Assembly (NCBI RefSeq): GCF_036850765.1
Contig: NC_089494.1
Span: forward strand, 232,146,779 to 232,210,778
Direction: 5' to 3'
Length of the DNA stretch: 64,000 bases
Source: Saccopteryx bilineata
Lineage: Eukaryota > Chordata > Mammalia > Chiroptera > Emballonuridae
The stretch's first letter is position 1, and each line of letters starts with the position of its first letter. The notes below the pieces were generated by a model that worked only from the letters and a program-made list of their open reading frames with translations, did no database searches and was not told the origin of the DNA. The position numbers were made by a program, and so were the translations under genes. Shown here one piece after another: positions 27,963 to 41,080 of this stretch.

Positions 27963-28549
27963 AGTCATTTGTATATCAGGAAGAATAAATATCAGACAGA
28001 GGCCAGTTCATGTATAGGCTTATATCCCATGCTAAAGCTGTGGAAACTGCTTGAAGGGTATTTTAGCAAGGACGTAAAATGGATGCATTTGAGTTTGGGT
28101 AAGACTATTATGCAGAATATTGTGTAAATAGATAGGCATGGTATGTGTGATACAGAGTAACCTGTTAAGCAATAGTGGGCATCATTCAACTAAGAAATAA
28201 TTAAGGCCTAAAATAAGACAATGGACATTGGTGGAGAGGGAGTTGCAGATTTGAGAGATGGTAGGGAGGGAGAATTCCCAGGCCATAGTGAATCAGAAGT
28301 GAGGAGAAATACAGGCACTGTACAGTACTCCTGGATTTCTAATTCCATGATGAAATAAATGTAAGTTTACTCCCTATAATACACAATCATGGAATACATA
28401 ATAGGTTTTGCTTTAGACTATAGATTCAGTTGTGAATGTGTAAAATTTGGGAATTCTGTGGGACTCATCTATGGCTACTGTGAAAGGTTTCTCTGGTTTC
28501 CCTGTCCCCAGTTTTACTTACCTTTGATCCATGCTACATACTATGGCAA

Positions 28550-28985
28550 AAGTGATCTTTTAAAAACTCAAATCTAGATATATAGCCTGTTTCTGCATAT
28601 TACCTTTCCATGGCTCTACATTGCCTGACGTCTCTCCAGCCTAACCCATTGTGAGTCCACCTTTTGCTACTTTAACCTATACCAGATCTAGGAACATGAT
28701 GTTGTGCCTTCACTATACATATTCTAAGACTCTTCAAATCTCTTTTTACATATCATTTCATCTAGGTAGCCTTCTCTGACTCTAAAATCTTGGATAGGTC
28801 ACCTAAGAGCACCCATACTTTCTTCAGCACTTATTATTATGTTTGTGTAACTTGCTTGTCAATTATCTGCATATTTTAAAAGGTTATATTCTCCTTAAGT
28901 ATATGAATCTTGTTTTTTGTATACTCATGTCTGACAAAGTGCCATGCATATGATAGACTGGATATCTTTTTAATGAAATAAAGAA
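28550..28985 (+). repeat. L2 LINE 3' remnant
   Basis: TTTCCATGGCTCTACATTGC, GTAGCCTTCTCTGACTCTAA, CAGCACTTATTATTATGTTT and GACAAAGTGCCATGCATATG follow the end of L2 ORF2 and its 3' UTR in order. Confidence 0.6.
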
Positions 28986-30419
28986 TGTCATAAGAGGCAC
29001 AATAAATTTTTTGAGGCCATGTGGAGATATTCAGAACATGGTCAGATATTTAACACTAGAACTCATCATGGGATATATCCCTGAGGATTTTTATCATATG
29101 GGAGTAAATGATATTTTCAAGAGAGAGTAGTAAAGTAAGAAGAGTAGAAGACCAGTGTATAACTTTGCAACTTCGTGGAATATAAAAATTCAGGGACCAC
29201 TGGTGAGGGACAGCCTATAAAGAGAACACAAGAGGAGTGGTCAAAGAGGATATGCATGGAAGAGTGATGGCTCTAGATTCTCTATTTAGATGGACCAAAC
29301 TGCAGGTCGGGTTCTTTAAGCTGTAATTGCATAGCAAGCACATTGGAATGACTTGCAGGATGCCTGTGTATGTATATTTTGTGTTATTTGTTAGGTAGTT
29401 TTGAAATTTTAGAAGGTAAATGTAATTCACTTCCTTCTTCTTTTCCCAAATTTTTCACCAATACAGTCTGTGCCTGGAGAATCACAGGCTCCCTTTACCA
29501 GAGATGATTAGTTGGCTCCTAATCACGTACAAAATAATAGAGGTTTTGATGCTAGATGTACATCAAATCAAGACTCCATTTTCTGGCCTTAGATCCAAGT
29601 TTTCAAAGACACATACTTTTCAGTTTGTGGCTTTCAGCTCAGGAACAGGCCCTTAAATGAATGGGCGGTTCTCTCTTTTTCTCCCTTGCCTCAACCCCAC
29701 CTTTTCCTCAAACCCACTTTATTTTTTTTTCTGCAATGCAGACCAACTGTTGGTAAGCCTTGCTGAATCCCAAGAACATTTTTAGGCAATACCTTAAAAA
29801 TAGCAGAGTAATAAGAAAGAGGAAGCCTAGGTGACCAATACCAAGACCTTCTTACCCTGGGTGTCTTAGGTCCTATCTGTTAAATGGGAGAGGGGGAAAA
29901 TACTTTCCTTGACTCTTGTCTGCTTTCCTATTGTTTACTCCAGAGAACAGTCTTTAGATGCTTAGCTTAATACCTTTCCTATGACATATTTTTTCTTTTA
30001 TTATAACTTCATTATATAGTAATAGTATATGCACATATTATGTACAAACCATACATAATATATATACATATATTGTATATACACTAGTTTTTATATATAA
30101 CTATGTGTATATATTTACAATATATGTAAAATATTGCATATATAACAGAGCAAATAAAATATTTACTTAAAAACTGTGTTGAAATGATCATACATTTCTC
30201 TGTCCCAAATACTCCAATGTAAGACACCCATTTTCTTATCCCTTGGATTCTGGAGGAAAAAAAAAGAAAGCTGTCAGACCAATTTTATGGATTTGTGTAT
30301 TTAACCCCAAACACATGCAAATGTATGCATTCATTTCTGTATCTGTATCCACACAGATAGATATATTTGCTTTATGAATATATATTTTTGCCTTGTTTAG
30401 TTCAAAATATATGACAGGC

Positions 30420-30600
30420 ATTATACCAGGTCTTACAGATATAAGATAAATAAGAAAGCTAGGATCCTTACCCTAACAGAGGTTGCAGTCTGTCTGAGGA
30501 GATGGGCAGGAATATGCAGGTTACTCTCTGATTACAGGGGAGGAACTCTCAGTCCAGACTTGGAGTATTAACAGATCCTCACAGCTTGAGTCTCCACCAT
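30420..30600 (-). repeat. Possible L2 remnant
   Basis: CCAGGTCTTACAGATATAAG, then GGATCCTTACCCTAACAGAG, weakly match the reversed L2 3' end. Low identity. Confidence 0.35.
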
Positions 30601-31399
30601 TGATTCCCCAGAGTTTTTGAATATTCCTGTGTGTTTATGTGCGTAGACTTTCACATTCCAACTGATCGCAAATCCATTTCAGTCTACACCCAGGAAAGTC
30701 TTTTACATTTTACTAATTTAATGGCTAATGTACGTAGATGTTACATTAGTGTCAAAAACATTACTGGATGATTTTTTTTTTACTTTCAATCTTAAGAAAT
30801 ATAATTTTGTTTATGCTTGTGAAAGCATTAATAAATTTGACCCATATGAATAGGTCATGTTTTTGCCAAAAATTTAACCAAGATGGTGAGAAAAAAATAT
30901 TAGGGAAGCTGAATGAATGAATCAACTATGTATCAATTAAAACCTTGGTTACTTCAAATTTTCCTGTTCAAGTAATTTTAAAATGATGTACATACAACAG
31001 TGTTATCACAATACTCTGACACCATATTATAATTCACTTTGATTCATCTTTATTTGTTTCCAAATTCTCCCTTTTAAAATTCAGTTAGCAGGAGCACAGT
31101 GAAGTGTGGGAGCATCTGTGTTTCAAATTTAATTATGTTGGCTAAATTCAGAGATTTCAGTCATCTGCTGATATCAGTTCATTCTTTATTTCCAGAAGGT
31201 TGCTCGTATTATATTGATTCTTTGTCTTGCTAAATGTTATCTCATTTTTCTAATTATCTGTCAAACACAATTACCTTTCTGAAGAAGGAAAAAAAAATAT
31301 AGACATCTAACTAATAACATGGGAAGTTACAAAAACTAAGCTTCAGATTTCAGAGCTGACATGTGAAGGGCTTGCACGCTGTCACTCCCATTCTTACAA

Positions 31400-31900
31400 T
31401 AAGAAAAAGCTGAACAGACAGAAAGGTAAAGACTTTTATTGCATTTGCAAGAGAATTGAGGTGACAGGCAAACCACCATTCCAAATTGTGAAGAGGCAGG
31501 CACATTTGGAGAAACATGGCTAAGATTCTTTTTACTTCAAAGAGATGCTTACTGAAGCATCATACAGATAGAGGCACTTAGATAGTCATTTTGATGAACT
31601 GCTGGAGACTGAGAGTTTTCTAGTGTGAAAGTAAGAAACTCCTGAGGCTGCAGTCTTGCCTAGGAACCTCCCATATTCATTGGTGGGACTTGAGGAATTT
31701 CTACCAGGTTCTCAAGGTAAAGATATGACAAATAAAGGGAGGGGCAAGGAACAAGAATCATTTTAAAATCTACCCAGTGTGTTCTCTCTAACAAAAATGC
31801 CTAAGGAGGGGAAGGGACTTACCTAGAGACTCCTCCCAGCTAATAGAAGGGCAGTCCTCCCACTCCAGCTCCTCTAGTCTTACTTTCTCACCTGTGGTCA
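31400..31900. other. Unidentified repeat-like block
   Basis: The segment starts with a TTTTATTGCATTTGCAAGAG stretch suggestive of a reversed poly(A) signal and continues with balanced composition to CCCACTCCAGCTCCTCTAG. It could be an old LTR, but I see no defining termini. Confidence 0.3.
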
Positions 31901-32225
31901 TATAAAAAAACAAAACATTGTGATCATATCAAGCTTCAAGAGAACAGATTGGTCATGCTGCAGCTAGGAAAGGGAATAAGGAGAGTGGGGGGAAATTGTA
32001 CCAGTGGGGAACACTTAGGAAGGTGACAGTCTGAGATATAGGCCTCTTAAAAACTGGGATGTAATGACAAAATCTTAGAACAGTCCCTGTTCTGTATACT
32101 TTAATACCAAACCAACAAGAATCTAGTAGAACACCAGTGGCTTACAGCAAAAAGGGCTGAAGATACAGACTGGAGGAAAAGTACATAGAAAAGTCATGAC
32201 GGGAAACCACAAAAGGAACACAAAT

Positions 32226-32310
32226 GATGCATTATAGAATTGTACACTTGAAACCTATATCATTTTATTATCCAGTGTCACCCCAATAAATTTAGTTTAA
32301 AAAAAGAACA
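32226..32310 (+). repeat. Short L1 3'-end fragment
   Basis: ATTGTACACTTGAAACCTAT, then CCAGTGTCACCCCAATAAAT and an A-rich tail, is the terminal segment of laurasiatherian L1 3' UTRs in + orientation. Confidence 0.65.
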
Positions 32311-32489
32311 CAAAGAGAACTTGAATCCCATGGCACTTAAAACTAGAGCAAACATGAAACATACCCCAACTTTTAGCCACATTAATATCAGTCTTACACC
32401 TAAGTACTGTTTATTGCCGTTCTTATTACCCAAATCAACATGGTCAGCATATAACAAAAAAGTATCAGTATCAATTAAGTTTCAGTAAA

Positions 32490-33600
32490 ACTGGAAGAAA
32501 AAAATAAATGTCATGCCAAAGGAAAAGTAAAAAACAAAAACACAGTCTATGGTTAAAAGCATGCAACAAAACCAGACTCGGATATGACACAGATGTTGGA
32601 ATTATTAGGCAAGGAATTTTAAATAACTGATTAATATGTTGATGTCTCTAATGTCAAAACTATCTTTTACTAATGCAAAAAGAGATTAGGAGTGGTTTTT
32701 TTTTTTTGTTTTTGTTTTTGTTTTTACAGAGACAGAGAGAGAGTCAGAGATAGGGATAGATAGGGACAGACAGAAACAGAGAAAGATGAGAAGCATCAAT
32801 CATCAGTTTTTCGTTGTGACACCTTAGTTGTTCATTGATTGCTTTCTCATATGTGCCTTGACTGTAGGGCTACAGCAGACTGAGTAACCCCTTGCTCGAG
32901 CCAGCAACCTTGGGTCCAAGCTGGTGAGCTTTGCTCAAACCAGATGAGCCCGCACTCAAGCTGGCAACCTCGGGGTCTCGAACCTGGGTCCTCTGCATCC
33001 CAGTCTGACGCTCTATCCACTGCGCCACCGCCTGGTCAGGCAAGAGATTTGGAATGTAGTAGATATATGGAAACTCTAAGAATTAAAATGAATGATAAAA
33101 AATCAATTTGTGGAGAATGCCTCTGATGGGCTCATCAATAAACTTAACATGTATAAATAATGAATCACTGAGCCTATATATAATTCATTAGAAACCTTCC
33201 AAATGGAAATTCATTAGAAACCTTCCAAATTGAAATTCAACCAGAGAAGAAAGAAAAAATAACAACAAAACAGAAGAAGACACCCAAAAACTATGCTACA
33301 GTTTCAATAGGTATATCATATTCATAATTGGAATATCAGAAGAAGAAGGAAGTGAGAAGAGAGCAGAAGAAGTATTTGAGGTAATAATGGCTGAGAGCAT
33401 TCCAAACCATAGGTGCACAAGCAGAAAGCTCAGAAAACACCAATGAAAAACACACCTAGTCATATCATATTCAAACTGCAGTAAAGCAAAAGCCAAGCGA
33501 AAATATTGGAAAAACACGAGGGGAAAAGCTCACCTTTAACAACAGAGGAACTACAGCCAAAGTAATATAAATATTTTAAACAAGAAATACAATTATGTCA
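32490..33600 (+). repeat. Old L1 5'-region fragment, interrupted by a SINE
   Basis: AATTGGAATATCAGAAGAAG, GAGGTAATAATGGCTGAGAG, then CACACCTAGTCATATCATAT and CAAACTGCAGTAAAGCAAAA follow the L1 5' region in order. A 26-bp unit is duplicated in tandem at 33183-33234. The SINE at 32695 splits it. Confidence 0.6.
32695..33041 (-). mobile_element. tRNA-derived SINE, type A, reverse orientation
   Basis: The minus strand starts GCCTGACCAGGCGGTGGCGC and ends in a (TTTTTG)n/T-rich tail. A target duplication of about 15 bp, matching at 13 positions, lies at 32680-32694 and 33042-33056. Confidence 0.9.
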
Positions 33601-34110
33601 CTACCCTGTTTAAAATGAAATCTATGTGTAATGGCTTCCCATTGCTCTTGAAAACAAACTATATCACCTCAACAGAATACAACAGACACTAAAGAGTCTG
33701 GCTCCTGCCTCCCCCTCTGGTCTCATCTTCCATGAAACCCTTATCTGCTGCCTTTCCACCTTGTAAGCAAGCCTCTTTCTGTTTCTCTTAAATGCCACAT
33801 TTCCTCCTGTCCCTGGGCTTCTGTGCTTGTTGTTTTCTAAGTCTGATTATTTCCTTTTGTCTGGTGATCTCTCTAACCTTCCCCCTTATTTGCAAAGGGG
33901 AGCCTAACCCAACCTCTTTGTCTACGTAGATTACCTAATTTCAGTTCATCAGCAACGCTCCCAGTTGTGCTGTCAGTTTACATGGCATTTTTCTTTAATT
34001 TTTCAAGACTGTGCTTTACCTTATGTGGCTTTGCTCACATTCCATTCACAGTTCCAAAGTGCCCAGCACAAAATTGGGACTAAATGCATGCTTTGTAAAT
34101 AAAAGAATAG
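33600..34110 (+). repeat. L2 LINE 3' remnant
   Basis: ATGGCTTCCCATTGCTCTTG, GTCTGGCTCCTGCCTCCCC, CTCTTAAATGCCACATTTCC and GTGCCCAGCACAAAATTGGG match L2 ORF2 end and 3' UTR in order. Confidence 0.65.
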
Positions 34111-34541
34111 AATTACTGCCGTTATCCTACTAGATCTGTGGTTATCATTTATAGGTCGAGAGAGTAGTTTCAATAAGTATTTAAATTTATTTGAAAACCT
34201 TTTAAAGACCTCTTATCCACTATTAGGTATGCTTTTACAATTTGGTGTAAAGAAGACAGCCAGGCTCTAATCCATATAGTTGATTAAGATATACATTTAT
34301 GAAAACCAACAGAAAATTCAAAATTCACATGATCTGACAGAGGTATAAAAGGACCAGGTCATCAGGGCCTGTTGAGTCAACATCCTGCAGAATAAATCAC
34401 CTGAACTGTGTGTACCATAGCATTGGTAGACAGTGCACCCCTTGGATACAGTAACCTTAGTCATTTTGTTCATTGTTACGTTCCCAGTCTGTACAAATAT
34501 ACCTCATATTTAATAGGTACCAAGTAATTTATTAAGAGGAG

Positions 34542-35094
34542 TGTTGGACAAATGAGTTTGTAAAATTTTTATTTTTTGAGCATGCTCACTTTTAGTGTTA
34601 AAAAATGGCGCTGAACAGCACCAGGTATATGACCTCTGAAATTGAAAATTACCTTCCTGCTTGGGAAGGGCCATTGTCTTCTTAATATTTGCTGGAGGAG
34701 AGGTTTTCATGCCAGAAAGTTCTTAAAAGAGAGAGAAGAAGAAGAGAGATGCCATGTTTGCAGAGTGAGAACAGACAGAATGAAGGTGTGCGGATGAGAA
34801 CCAGAGCTTGAGGGGCTTTTGTGAGCTCCGCTGAGCCTGGTGAGACCTTTGATTCTAGGAGAAGCCGGAGAAGATTCTCCTGGTTGTAGAACTGGATAAT
34901 GTGTCAGTGGCTTTGGGCTCTCTGAATGAGTGAAAGGGAAGTGTTTTCCCCGTGTGGTGCTCATCGGCCAGTGTAAGACTTGAATAAAGGAATGGACCAT
35001 TATTTTTTGGCTCTAACATTTCTTTACTGTCTGTCCAAATCTAATAGGAACCTGCAAGTGAATGGCCGTGATGGCAGCAGCCCTTGGCCTTACA
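34542..35094 (+). mobile_element. Solo LTR of an endogenous retrovirus, copy 1
   Basis: A 553-bp element starts TGTTGGACAAATGAG and ends GGCCTTACA. It is flanked by a perfect 5-bp target duplication AGGAG at 34537-34541 and 35095-35099. A poly(A) signal AATAAA is at 34983-34988. There is no internal retroviral sequence on either side, so it is a solo LTR left by LTR-LTR recombination. The same family occurs in reverse at 58700-59271. The boundaries come from comparing the two copies. The family name is unknown to me. Confidence 0.88.
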
Positions 35095-35638
35095 AGGAGG
35101 AATTGGAGTTAGCTAAATAAAAAAAGAGGGACAAGTAATAGGAAAAGATTCTAAGTAGAGGAAACAGTAGGTTGCCCATACTAGCAGATGAAACACATCA
35201 CGCAGCTTCAGTTTAGAATATGAAAATGGCTTCATTTAGATTGTAGGGGCTTTTTACTGAGAAAAGGACTTCAGGAAGAAGAGCAGTGAGGAAAGCGATA
35301 TGAGGTTTGGACTTACTAAAATCCATGAAAAATTCAGGTAAGCAAATAGAAAAAACAATTGTAATCCACATTATAATTAAACTTTCAAAAATTTTCTCCT
35401 AGATCATAATAGTTTCTAAAACCTCACAAATTATAAACCAGTGGAGTTTGAGTTAATTAAGCTTTATAACAAAGATATGTTATCCAAGTTCTAATTTCTG
35501 TCTCTAACACATAGAAGTTTCATCATTTTTGTTATTCAGATGTAGTACAATTATAAGTTAAAACTGCACCATTAAAAATAAAATTGCAACTTTTCATAGT
35601 ACAACTGTACTCTATTTGTAAATGTCATCTTATCATCA

Positions 35639-35660
35639 TCATCATCATCATCATCATCAA
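35639..35660 (+). repeat. (ATC)n trinucleotide repeat
   Basis: About seven ATC units stand in tandem in otherwise AT-rich intron sequence. Confidence 0.9.
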
Positions 35661-35935
35661 TTATTGTTACTATTATTAGGAAGAGAGGTGTTCTTTCTTT
35701 GTTATGCTTGTTGTTTCTGCCATTTCTAATAGTAACCAGCAGATGGTATCAAACAATTTTACATTTCTGTCTGTTGCAGTTTTTGTGCCTGTCTGAGACT
35801 TCTCCTTCCTAACTTTCATCCCACACCCCATCACAAATACTCACAAATGAGCAATTCATGAGGATAAAAGACAAAAGGAAAATTTTATTTTATTTTTTGG
35901 TTTAATTCTGTTTTGACTTTGCTTTCAGGGCAGTA

Positions 35936-37411
35936 TTTTTTTTTTTTTTTTTTTTATAATTTTATTTTTTTAATGGGGTGACATCAATAAATCAGGATAT
36001 ATATATTCAAAGATAACAAGTCCAGGTTATCTTGTCGTTCAATTATGTTGCATACCCACCACCCAAAGTCAGATTGTCCTCTGTCACCTTCTATCTTGTT
36101 TTCTTTGTGCCCCTCCCACCCCCTATCCCTCTTCCATTCCCCCCTCCCCCCCCCCGTAACCACCACACTCTTATCAATGTCTCTTAGTTTCACTATTATG
36201 TCCCACCTACGTATGGAATAATACAGTTCCTGATTTTTTTCTGATTTACTTATTTCGCTTCGTATCATGTTATCAAGATCCCACCATTTTGCTGTAAATG
36301 TTCCGATGTCATCATTTCTTATGGCTGAGTAGTATTCCATAGTGTATATGTGCCACATCTTCTTTATCCAGTCATCTATTGATGGGCTTTTTGGTTGTTT
36401 CCATGTCCTGGCCACTGTGAACAATGCTGCAATAAACATGGGGCTGCATGTGTCTTTACGTATCAATGTTTCTGAGTTTTGGGGATATATACCCAGTAGA
36501 GGGATTGCTGGGTCATAAGGTAGTTCTATTTTCAGTTTTTTGAGGAACCACCATACTTTCTTCCATAATGGTTGTACTACTTTACATTCCCACCAACAGT
36601 GTATGAGGGTTCCTTTTTCTCCACAGCCTCTCCAACATTTGTTATTACCTGACTTGCTAATAACAGCTAATCGAACAGGTGTGAGGTGGTATCTCATTGC
36701 CGTTTTGATTTGCATTTCTCTAATAGCTAAAGAAGATGAGCATCTTTTCATATATCTGTTGGCCATTTGTATTTCTTCCTGGGAGAAGTGTCTATTCATA
36801 TCCTCTTCCCATTTTTTTATTGGATTGTTTGTTTGTTTGTTGTTGAGTTTTATGAGTTCTTTGTATATTTTGGATATTAGGCCCTTATCTGAGCTGTTGT
36901 TTGAAAATATCATTTCCCATTTAGTTGGCTTTCTGTTTATTTTGTTATCAGTTTCCCTTGCTGAGCAAAAACTTCTTAGTCTGATGTAGTCCCATTCATT
37001 AATTTTTGCCTTCACTTCTCTTGCCATTGGAGTCAAATTCATAAAATGCTCTTTAAAACCCAGGTCCATGAGTTGAGTACCTATGTCTTCTTCTATGTAC
37101 TTAATTGTTTCAGGTCTTATGTTTAGATCTTTGATCCATTTTGAGTTAATTTTTGTACAGGGGGAGAGACTGTAGTCCAGTTTCATTCTTTTGCATGTGT
37201 CTTTCCAGTTTTCCCAGCACCATTTATTGAAGAGGCTTTCTTTTCTCCATTGTGTGTTGTTGGCCCCTTTATCAAAAATTATTTGACTATATATATGTGG
37301 TTTTATTTCTGGACTTTCTATTCTGTTCCATTGGTCTGAGTGTCTATTTTTCTGCCAATACCATGCTGTTTTGATTGTCGTGGCCCTATAATAGAGTTTG
37401 AAGTCTGGGGT
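35936..37411 (-). mobile_element. 5'-truncated L1 LINE: C-terminal ORF2 and 3' UTR, antisense to GABRA2
   Basis: The T-tract at about 35936-35955 is the reversed poly(A) tail. Reading from 37444 down to 35984 on the minus strand gives one uninterrupted frame of 486 codons. The first 12 or so codons are flanking DNA. The body is the C-terminal part of L1 ORF2: [60 protein letters not shown] and [20 protein letters not shown]. The conserved Cys-rich stretch [20 protein letters not shown] is intact. The frame runs on past the usual ORF2 end into 3' UTR-like sequence. The reverse transcriptase and endonuclease domains are missing, so the copy cannot move itself. The 5' limit is uncertain by about 20 bp. 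Confidence 0.92.
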
Positions 37412-37479
37412 TTCTTTTAAAAATAGAGACAGTAATTTATTCACAGTAAGTCATTGTTGCTTTGACAACACTGTGGGAA

Positions 37480-37610
37480 AACAATATTTGTAGTTCCACT
37501 TTACAAATGAGAAAGCAAGTACAAAGAGCCTTGGAAATTTTTCCAAGGTCAGGAAATTAGAACTCAGGCATCTGGCTTTGATGTTCACAGCATCAGTTAC
37601 ATTTTACAAG
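37480..37610 (-). repeat. MIR remnant
   Basis: CACTTTACAAATGAGAAAGC, then CCAAGGTCAGGAAATTAGAA, is the reversed MIR core. It lies about 430 bp upstream of the 203-bp exon. Confidence 0.55.
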
Positions 37611-38001
37611 GTTTTGGTTTTAGTTACTTGTTTTATTTTCCATAAATTTGAAACTGACATGGTTCAAATAAATGATGAACAAATTAACATGAGACTTTAT
37701 GTGGGATTAAAAAAATATGATAATGGGCAATAAGTCCATTTAAAGTGCTGATGTTTCCTCAAAAGAAATTCTGCTTCATTCTCACCAGTTTTTTTTACCC
37801 TCAGTTGTACTGAGGAAGATCATAAAGGACCCATATAAACAAAAACGAAAACTGAAAGCATTTCAGTATCATCTCTTCTAGTAGTTTTCTTGTTATTGTT
37901 GTTTGTTTTTGTTTATTTTTATTTTTAGTAGAAAAATGCGGCCTTGATAGTCACTTAAAAAACAAAACAACAAAAAATTACTTCTAATGCAGTTATGTTA
38001 G

Positions 38002-38295
<294 letters not shown>

Positions 38296-38529
38296 TAGCT
38301 GATATTCATATATATATGAATCATACAGATTTCTTTTATAGCGTGCTCTTGCCTGAAATCCTTTAGCAGTATTTATAGTAGTAAAACTTCTGTTAGGACG
38401 CCTTCCTAGTATCTGGGTGAGTTCTGACTCTGTCAGGAACTGTGCTAAATTTCTTCTTTTTTTTTTTTACATATGCTCTGCCATATAATCTTATATCAAC
38501 TTTATAAATAAAGTCTCTTTCTAATTATC

Positions 38530-38650
38530 TTTTTTTTTCCCCTAAGGAAGACACTGAGGCTTAGTGAAATTACCTTGCCAGAGCTCATGCAAATAGTGAA
38601 TAAGTATGCTTGAACCTAAATCTGTGTGATCATTAAGTTCACTGTCTTAA
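38530..38650 (-). repeat. MIR remnant
   Basis: GGAAGACACTGAGGCTTAGT and CAGAGCTCATGCAAATAGTG match the reversed MIR core. Confidence 0.5.
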
Positions 38651-40280
38651 ACACCACACTGATTCATAACAAAGAAATTGGAAAGAAAAGTGGCCGTTAC
38701 ATTTAACTGCTACAAAATTTCAGGTCTTATCAGTGGGCTGAGTTACTACTCTTTCCCTACCCCCATCTCTGTGGCTTGGATGTAAAAGTCTATGCAACAG
38801 TGTTATCTCTCCCACGTTGTATGAAATAAATGAGGGAGTGTTGGAATGCTGAAGAATCTTAATTTGCTTATGTAGTTACTAAGAGAAAAGTTATTTATTT
38901 TTAAGATTAACTTTATGGGGCATTGTTTGTGTCCATTTTTAGGTTTCCAGTAGAGAAGCTCGTGGGCATTTTGTGCATTGATATACCAGCTGTTTTCTTT
39001 TTTGTTCTACAGATTATTAATCGTCTGCTTTAAGAGGAGACTTTGATATACTGTAATGAGATATAAAGTTTTCTTAATAAGAGTAAAAAGTTCTATTTAG
39101 AGGTTTCTTTTAGCAATATGTATATACACTTAAGTATATAAATATTCTATTACATTTGGAATAACATACATGCTGATTTCATTTCTTTTTTGGTTATTTT
39201 AATATAAATATTATTTTTCATTTTTATGACCACATTTCAGTTTAAGCATATAAACATGTTATAGTTTAAAAGTCCTGCCTTTTCCCCTTATTTTTGTAAA
39301 CTTTTAAAGTTTTAATGAGTTCTGGCTTATTTTTTTATATGTAAGCTATGTTTTGCATAGTGAGTAAATATTAAAGGAAATTTGATTAATTTTCTATGTT
39401 TAACTTCCAAGTTATTTCAGCATTTTCATTACATTTTATTGCTGATTTATGTTTTCATTCCCAATGTAGTATACTGTTTTTTAATTTTTATCTATCAAAT
39501 TACTTCTTTTTGGTTATATTAGTTACACATACACTTTCATACTAACATATTTTTGAAGACAAAATGCTAGTTAGTTCTTCATGAGTATTTCGCAAATGAT
39601 AAATGGTGGTTTATGATATAAATGCCCCTATTAGAAATTTATTGATATAGGTTATGAGGGTGCCAAATCTAATTCACATTGTGATTTGTCATATCTAGTA
39701 ATATGCCATGAACTTGGAAAATAAAAGTACCTATAAATGCAAAACCCTCACATTCTTGATTATGCATTTTAGAAGCAATACCGACTACTAATGAATACTG
39801 GATTTAAGTCTACCCATATATCAAATCACCTACAGTGAAGACAAATCTAGGTCGAAACCATTGCTGTTACAACCTGATATGCAGGAAAACAACTAATAAA
39901 CTTTATATTATTTCAGTCCCCACTCATTCAAATTTAATGGTTAAGTTAAAGGGAGCATTACATAAGCACATTGCTTGTTTTTATTTACTCATTCATAGCA
40001 AGAGTGCCAAGCACAGTACTAAGTAATTCAAAATTTTTTGTTGAATGAAAAAAAACCCAAGTTTCTGGTGTTGAATATAGCAATGGAATATCAATGAAAA
40101 GACTGCTTTTTCTTCATAGTAAAGTTTTAAAACTGTAAATGGCAAATTTATCAATGAGTAGTCAATCCAATTTCATGATTCAAATGAATTTTAAGTGGTG
40201 TTTTCTAATCCTACCTTGGAAATAACCAGGTTCTTAGAGCTGGAGGGAAATCAAGGAAAGTACCCTAAACTAGCCCTTCT

Positions 40281-40322
40281 GCATATATATATAATATATA
40301 TATATATATTATATATATATGC
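40281..40322. repeat. Perfect 42-bp AT-rich palindrome
   Basis: The segment starts GCATATATATATAATAT and ends as its exact reverse complement, ATATTATATATATATGC. All 42 bases pair in a self-complementary fold, with the centre at 40301/40302. A second AT array lies at about 40404-40445. Confidence 0.95.
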
Positions 40323-40689
40323 CAATTATAATAGGCATTACTATAAAGAAAATTATTACGAATGTGTGAGCGGTAACAATTACATTGTAGATCTGATCAT
40401 CTGCATATATATATATATAAATATATTACATAAATAATATATATGTATAAAGAATTATGTATATTTTAAATGCAGTCTATCTCTGCTTTAGTTTCCTTAG
40501 ATTTAATTTTTAAGTAGAAAATAAAAATTTTCTGGAAATAGAGTTTTAATCCACAGGCCACATTGATTTTTTTTTTTTTTTTTTTTTTTAGTCAGACTGG
40601 TAGGAGTCCTCTGCTTTAGTGAACATGAGTAAATGTAGTTAAAGTATCTGTCAATCCAAAGAGTATATAAAAACTTCTTGAAAGTTTCT

Positions 40690-41080
40690 TGGCCATGGGC
40701 AGTTGGCTCAGTGGTAGAGCATTGACCTGGTATGTGGAAGTCCCAGGTTGGATCCCCAGTCAGGGCACACAAGAGAAGGGACCATCTGCTTCTCCACCCC
40801 CTCTCCTTCTTTCTTCTCTCTCTCTCACTCTCTCTCTTTTCCCCTCCTGCAGCCATGGCTCAAATGGTTTGACTAAGTTGGCCCCGGGTGCTGAGAATGG
40901 CTCCTGAGCCTTGCCTTGGGCACTAAAATAGCTTGGTTGCTGAGCAACAGAGTGAAGGGCCCCAGATGGGCAGAACATTACCTGATAGAGGGCTTGCCTG
41001 GTGGATCCTGGTTGGAGCGCATGTGGGAGTCTGTCTCTGCTTCCCTGCCTCTCAATTTAAAAAAGAAAAGAAAAAGAAAA
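40690..41080 (+). mobile_element. tRNA-derived SINE, type B, diverged
   Basis: GGCAGTTGGCTCAGTGGTAG, box B GGTTGGATCCC and the CACACAAGAGAAGGGACC body show a mutated type B copy with an A/G-rich tail. Target duplication is not clear. Confidence 0.85.

Noticed and set aside
34510..35000. Short minus-strand frames (66 and 97 codons) in the solo LTR as viral genes
   Set aside because: They lie antisense within the LTR, show no similarity to retroviral proteins, and are not conserved in the second copy.
35931..37434. CAGTA on both sides of the L1 as its target duplication
   Set aside because: Only five bases match, the following bases differ by an indel, and the 5' end of the L1 is not fixed. 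It is too weak to call.
35984..37444. 486-codon minus-strand frame as a host gene
   Set aside because: The product is the C-terminal part of L1 ORF2 and is bordered by a poly(A)-derived T-tract. It is a truncated retrotransposon.
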